A DNA stretch of 9,039 nt, from NCBI GenBank assembly GCA_039821645.1, contig JBCBNU010000078.1, forward strand, positions 1 through 9,039. Direction: 5' to 3'. The notes below the pieces were generated by a model. The model saw only the letters and a program-made list of their open reading frames with translations, was not told the DNA's origin and did not search any database. Position numbers and translations under genes: made by a program. The stretch's first letter is position 1, and every line of letters starts with the position of its first letter. Positions 5,618 to 9,039 of this stretch are shown piece after piece. Source of the DNA: CALBPI01 sp039821645. Its GTDB lineage: Bacteria > Pseudomonadota > Gammaproteobacteria > Steroidobacterales > Woeseiaceae.

Positions 5618-8191
5618 ATGGGATTCATTAGTGGACTGTTCTGGTTTGTGCTCATCCTCGGCGGTGCGCTGACACTGGCTTACAAGCGCACGGACCTGCG
5701 TACCGCGACAATCGCCAGTGTCGCGGCTGTTGGCACGCTGGTGCTCTTCAGCGGCACGGCAGGTTTCATCAAACTGCTGCTGCTGATCATAGTCGGCATC
5801 ATGGTGTTGTTGAATATCGATGACTTGCGTCGCGAGCAAATCACAGCACGCCTGTTGAAGTTGTATCGCACGATGCTGCCGTCAATGTCAGACACCGAAC
5901 GCGAAGCGCTCGAAGCCGGCAGCGTCTGGTGGGACGGAGAGCTGTTCAGTGGTCTGCCCAAGTGGAATCGGCTGATGTCCATGCAGCCACCACGCATGAC
6001 CGAAGAGGAACAGGCGTTCTTCGATGGCCCATGCGAGGAGCTCTGCCGCATGCTCGATGAGTGGGAAATCGGTCACGAGCTCGGCGACATGCCACCGGAA
6101 ATCTGGGCTTACATCAAAAAGCACAAATTCTTCGCGATGATCATCCCGAAAGCCTACGGTGGTCTCGAGTTTTCTCCATACGCTAACGCGCAGATCCTGA
6201 AGAAACTCTCGACCCGCAGCACGGTGGCGGCCTCGACCATCGGCGTGCCGAACTCCCTCGGACCCGCGGAACTGCTGTTGCACTACGGCACCGACGAACA
6301 AAAGCAACGCTACCTGCCGGGCCTCGCATCCGGGGACGAAATCCCGTGCTTCGCGTTGACGTCGCCGCAAGCGGGTTCCGATGCAGCTTCCATTATCGAC
6401 TCGGGCGTTGTCTGCAAGGGCGAATGGGAGGGCGAGGAGATCCTCGGCATCCGGCTGAATTGGAACAAGCGCTACATCACGCTTGCGCCGATCGCCACGG
6501 TCCTTGGACTCGCGTTCAAGCTCTATGATCCCGACCAACTGATCGGTGAAGAGAAAGAGTACGGCATTACCGCGGCGCTGATCCCGACCAGCACACCGGG
6601 CGTCGTCCATGGCCGTCGCCACAACCCGCTGAATGTGCCATTCCAGAACGGACCAACCAGCGGCAAGGACGTGTTTGTGCCGCTCGATTACATCATCGGC
6701 GGACCGGAGATGGCTGGCAAGGGCTGGAAAATGCTCGTTGAGCTTCTGTCTGTAGGCCGCGCGATTACACTGCCATCCAGTGGCGCCGGTGGTGGCCAGG
6801 CAGCAACCTTCGCGACGGGCGCTTATGCGCGCATCCGCAAACAATTCAACATGCCGATCGGTATGTTCGAGGGTGTCGGTGAAGCGATTTCACGCATGGC
6901 CGGGCACACCTACATTATGAATGCGGCCGTAGACGTCACCTCCGGTGCGATCACCGAAGGCGAGAAGCCCGCCGTGCCCTCCGCCATCCTGAAATACCAC
7001 TGCACCGAGCTCGCGAGAAAAGTCGCGAATGACGGTATGGATGTACAGGGCGGTAAGGGCGTCATGATGGGACCGAAGAACTATCTCGGCCGCGGCTACA
7101 TGGCCTTACCCATCGCGATCACGGTAGAAGGCGCCAACATCCTGACCCGCTCACTCATCATCTTCGGGCAGGGCGCGATTCGCTGCCATCCGTTTGTCTT
7201 GCGCGAACTGCACGCAGCGCAGGATGCCGATGAAGAGCGCGGGCTGGTCGAGTTCGACAAAGCACTGTTCGGCCACATCGGCTACGCGATCAGCAATGCG
7301 GCGCGCTCCTTCGTGATGGCGTTGACGCATGCGCGTTACAGTGAAGTTCCACTGCACGGGCCCACCGAGCGCTATTACCAGAACATCAACCGCTACAGCG
7401 CTGCGTTTGCGCTGACTTCGGATTTCGCGATGCTCACTCTCGGTGGACGTCTGAAGATCAAAGAGCGCCTGTCTGCGCGACTCGGCGACGTCTTCAGCTA
7501 CATCTATCTGGCCAGCTGTGTACTCAAACACTACGAAAACCAGGGTCGACAGCCACAGGATCTACCGCTGGTCGAATGGTCCGTGCGCACGTTGATGTAC
7601 GAGGCGCAGGAACAGTTGCACAAGTTCCTGCAGAACTTCCCGAACCGACCAGTGGCGTGGTTGCTGCGTGCATTGATCTTCCCAAGAGGCCGCACCTACT
7701 CGGCGCCATCTGACCGCATCGGTAAAGACATCGTTGAGCTGATGATCAACCCGACTCAGGCACGCGACCGTCTTTGCGCGCAGGTCTACCGCGAGCAGCA
7801 ACCGACCAACGCGCTCGGCATGTTGCAGGCCGCGCTCGAGCAGGCCGTGTTGATTGAACCACTCGAGCGCCGCCTACGCGACGCTGCCAAGGCCGGTGAG
7901 ATCACTGCTGACTATCTGCCTTATCAGGTGGAGGAAGCGATGGACAAAGGTCTACTGCTGCCGGAAGAAGGTGCCCAGTTGATGCGCTACCACGAGGCAG
8001 TCGCAGAGCTTGTGGCTGTCGATGATTTTGCTCCCGATGAGATCGGACGTGTCGGCGCTGCTGCCAAGCCCGCGCGCAAGAAGACCGCGAAAAAGAAACC
8101 GGCTGCAAAGAAAGCGACTGCCAAGAAACACACCACCAAGAAACGTGCGACCAAGAGATCGGCATCAAAGCCCAAGCCTGAGGAGGCCTAA
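5618..8191 (+). CDS. fadE: Membrane-anchored acyl-CoA dehydrogenase FadE (YafH type) with a lysine-rich tail
   Basis: An 857-residue flavoprotein carrying out the first step of fatty-acid beta-oxidation, trans-2-enoyl-CoA formation with electrons passed to FAD. It aligns with E. coli FadE (814 residues) essentially throughout. Two hydrophobic segments (about 3-21 and 30-63) anchor it. The acyl-CoA dehydrogenase core includes GVPNSLGPAELLLHYGTDEQ, IPCFALTSPQAGSDA, WNKRYITLAPIATVLGLAFK and NVPFQNGPTSGKDVFVP. The likely catalytic base is E504 in ITVEGANILTR, with FGQGAIRCHP after it. The FadE-specific C-terminal half continues through LPLVEWSVRTLMYEAQEQ and FPNRPVAWLLRALIFPRGR. After VDDFAPDEIGR the protein gains a 43-residue tail (815-857), 15 Lys and 3 Arg in Ala/Thr-rich repeats, which E. 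coli FadE lacks. AAGGAG lies 10 nt before the ATG. The gene lies between mdh and the DUF4286 gene, probably on one transcript. Confidence 0.96.
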   Translation: MGFISGLFWFVLILGGALTLAYKRTDLRTATIASVAAVGTLVLFSGTAGFIKLLLLIIVGIMVLLNIDDLRREQITARLLKLYRTMLPSMSDTEREALEAGSVWWDGELFSGLPKWNRLMSMQPPRMTEEEQAFFDGPCEELCRMLDEWEIGHELGDMPPEIWAYIKKHKFFAMIIPKAYGGLEFSPYANAQILKKLSTRSTVAASTIGVPNSLGPAELLLHYGTDEQKQRYLPGLASGDEIPCFALTSPQAGSDAASIIDSGVVCKGEWEGEEILGIRLNWNKRYITLAPIATVLGLAFKLYDPDQLIGEEKEYGITAALIPTSTPGVVHGRRHNPLNVPFQNGPTSGKDVFVPLDYIIGGPEMAGKGWKMLVELLSVGRAITLPSSGAGGGQAATFATGAYARIRKQFNMPIGMFEGVGEAISRMAGHTYIMNAAVDVTSGAITEGEKPAVPSAILKYHCTELARKVANDGMDVQGGKGVMMGPKNYLGRGYMALPIAITVEGANILTRSLIIFGQGAIRCHPFVLRELHAAQDADEERGLVEFDKALFGHIGYAISNAARSFVMALTHARYSEVPLHGPTERYYQNINRYSAAFALTSDFAMLTLGGRLKIKERLSARLGDVFSYIYLASCVLKHYENQGRQPQDLPLVEWSVRTLMYEAQEQLHKFLQNFPNRPVAWLLRALIFPRGRTYSAPSDRIGKDIVELMINPTQARDRLCAQVYREQQPTNALGMLQAALEQAVLIEPLERRLRDAAKAGEITADYLPYQVEEAMDKGLLLPEEGAQLMRYHEAVAELVAVDDFAPDEIGRVGAAAKPARKKTAKKKPAAKKATAKKHTTKKRATKRSASKPKPEEA
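8060..8188 (+). repeat. Lysine-rich, histone-H1-like low-complexity tail of FadE
   Basis: This segment encodes FadE residues 815-857: short imperfect repeats of the kind AKK, TAKK, AAKKA and TTKKRATK, with 18 of 43 residues basic. It resembles the AlgP/histone H1-like repeats of gammaproteobacterial DNA-binding proteins. It is in frame, ends at the normal stop, and the last three residues are acidic-small (EEA). AAG and AAA codons are mixed, so this is protein-level repetition more than a simple DNA repeat. Confidence 0.85.
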
Positions 8192-8196
8192 CGCTG
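8181..8196 (+). promoter_or_regulatory. Shine-Dalgarno sequence placing a CTG start codon
   Basis: A perfect AGGAGG (8181-8186) lies inside the last codons of fadE and is followed, after 7 nt, by CTG at 8194-8196. The open frame begins after TGA at 8179-8181 and offers only GGA, GGC, CTA, ACG and CTG before the conserved domain. The spacing is ideal for CTG, and no ATG, GTG or TTG in this frame occurs before 8254. Confidence 0.6.
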
Positions 8197-9039
8197 AAGC
8201 CGCAGGTCGTCTATGAAGTCAGCCTCCGGGTCCCTGCGGCCCGGAGTGTTGAGATGGCCGGATGGCTGCCGGAGCATGTGAAGCACATGCTCGAGCTTCC
8301 AGGATTTGTGGAAGCGCAACGCTTCAAGCCGGAGCAATCCGACAACGGCGATTTGACCTATACGGTCCACTACCTGATGCGCGATCAAAACGCGCTCGAC
8401 ACCTACCTGCTCGAACACGCCGACCCGATGCGACGGGCGGGGCGAGAGCTGTTCGGTAACGACCTGCATGCAAGCCGCGCGGTACGCAAGATCGATGGCG
8501 CCGAGATGGCGACGTGCCCGAACTGCGGTGTCTCGTTCGATGGCCAGTATTGCTGGAACTGCGGACAAAAAAACCGCGCTCGGGTCATTACGCTCGGCGA
8601 GCTTCTACGCGACGGTTTCGGCGAATTGTTCGATTTTGACTCGCGACTATGGCGCACAGTCTGGCCACTGATGGCACGGCCCGGGTTTCTGACTTCCGAG
8701 TATCTTGCGGGACGACGCATGCGGTATATGCCGCCATTCCGTACCTATCTCGTCTTGAGCTTTCTGTTTTTCCTGGTGATGCAGGTGACCGGCGGGTCGT
8801 CGATCGACTTCGAAGATGAGGGTCCGAGCACCGAGGCCGACGTCGAACGGCGTATCGCCAGGGAACTGGCAAGCGTTGCCGAAGAAATTGAGGAATTCAG
8901 CCCGGAAAAGGCCCGCGAACTACTGGAAAGTGCGCAACAACGCGCGGACCTTGCGCAAGCCCTCGAGGATGCTGCTAGAGAAGAAGAACGTAAAAAAGCG
9001 CAAGAACGCGGTGAAGTGGTGAGTGATGCGGCGGTTGGC
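8194..9039 (+). CDS. DUF4286 + zinc ribbon + DUF3667 membrane protein, C-terminus beyond the window
   Basis: An uninterrupted frame of 282 codons to the window edge, with no stop in view. Residues about 4-98 resemble DUF4286 (VVYEVSLRV, WLPEHVKHMLELPGFVEAQRF, then a YTVHYLMRD strand): a small ferredoxin-like fold of unknown function. A CxxC-x8-CxxC zinc ribbon follows (C108, C111, C120, C123; CPNCG and YCWNCGQKN). Residues about 130-183 resemble DUF3667 (ELFDFDSRLWRTVWPLMARPGFLTSEYLAGRRMRYMPP). One hydrophobic helix (185-199) comes next, then an acidic, then mixed-charge, probably coiled-coil stretch (200-275). The start is taken as CTG 8194, because the ATG at 8254 would delete the first 20 residues, including the conserved first strand. 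The gene lies 2 nt after the fadE stop, so coupling is likely. Function is unknown; a membrane location is expected. Confidence 0.75.
   Translation, partial: MKPQVVYEVSLRVPAARSVEMAGWLPEHVKHMLELPGFVEAQRFKPEQSDNGDLTYTVHYLMRDQNALDTYLLEHADPMRRAGRELFGNDLHASRAVRKIDGAEMATCPNCGVSFDGQYCWNCGQKNRARVITLGELLRDGFGELFDFDSRLWRTVWPLMARPGFLTSEYLAGRRMRYMPPFRTYLVLSFLFFLVMQVTGGSSIDFEDEGPSTEADVERRIARELASVAEEIEEFSPEKARELLESAQQRADLAQALEDAAREEERKKAQERGEVVSDAAVG

Noticed and set aside
5888..6844. A 318-codon open frame on the minus strand inside fadE
   Set aside because: It lies wholly antisense to a strongly conserved acyl-CoA dehydrogenase core. Its translation is rich in Arg and His with no family resemblance, the usual mirror frame of GC-rich coding DNA.
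8179..8196. Programmed -1 frameshift joining fadE to the DUF4286 frame
   Set aside because: The DUF frame is -1 relative to fadE, but it is closed by TGA at 8179-8181 and the remaining GAGGAGGCCTAA holds no X XXY YYZ slippery heptamer or obvious downstream pseudoknot; CTG initiation is simpler.
1..9039. Mobile element, phage, toxin-antitoxin, CRISPR or RNA gene
   Set aside because: I found no transposase or integrase motifs, no terminal inverted repeats with target duplications, no regularly spaced direct repeats and no tRNA-like clover-leaf; all long frames are explained by housekeeping or stress genes.

Overview
The window looks like chromosomal DNA from a gammaproteobacterium. The evidence is the divergent pspF / pspAB arrangement with a sigma-54 promoter and an IHF site, a FadE (YafH-type) acyl-CoA dehydrogenase colinear with the E. 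coli enzyme, and a cytosolic-type malate dehydrogenase. Coding DNA is moderately GC-rich and the psp control region is clearly AT-rich. I cannot name a family with confidence; the YtrA-type regulator and the DUF4286/DUF3667 protein remind me of Xanthomonadales and related environmental lineages. I see no mobile element, phage gene, CRISPR array, tRNA or rRNA.

Left part (1-2023): the phage-shock-protein locus. On the minus strand are the start of pspB (cut by the window edge) and complete pspA; on the plus strand, divergent from them, is pspF. The 190-bp intergenic region carries a good -24/-12 promoter for pspA, an exact IHF consensus upstream of it, and several dyads nearer pspF. PspF keeps the GAFTGA loop and the Trp that E. 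coli PspF uses to contact PspA, so the usual circuit (PspA inhibits PspF; envelope stress releases it; PspF with sigma-54 drives pspAB) is expected.

Middle (1999-4514): a minus-strand, probably self-regulated operon of four genes. In transcription order these are a 61-residue single-pass membrane protein, a YtrA-subfamily GntR repressor, an ABC ATPase and an ABC-2 type permease. It starts at a strong sigma-70 promoter whose -10 box lies inside a 22-bp dyad, the likely repressor operator. The permease end overlaps the pspF end tail-to-tail by 25 bp, so two envelope-related loci converge here.

Right part (4508-9039): a plus-strand group of mdh (malate dehydrogenase), fadE (membrane-anchored acyl-CoA dehydrogenase) and an incomplete gene running off the edge. 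The spacing (27 nt, then 2 nt) suggests one transcript linking fatty-acid oxidation to the TCA cycle. FadE has a lysine-rich, histone-H1-like C-terminal tail. The last gene encodes a DUF4286 domain, a four-cysteine zinc ribbon, a DUF3667 membrane region and a charged helical segment. It has no ATG, GTG or TTG that would include its conserved N-terminus; the best start is a CTG placed 7 nt after a perfect AGGAGG. That gene and its start are the most unusual things in the window.
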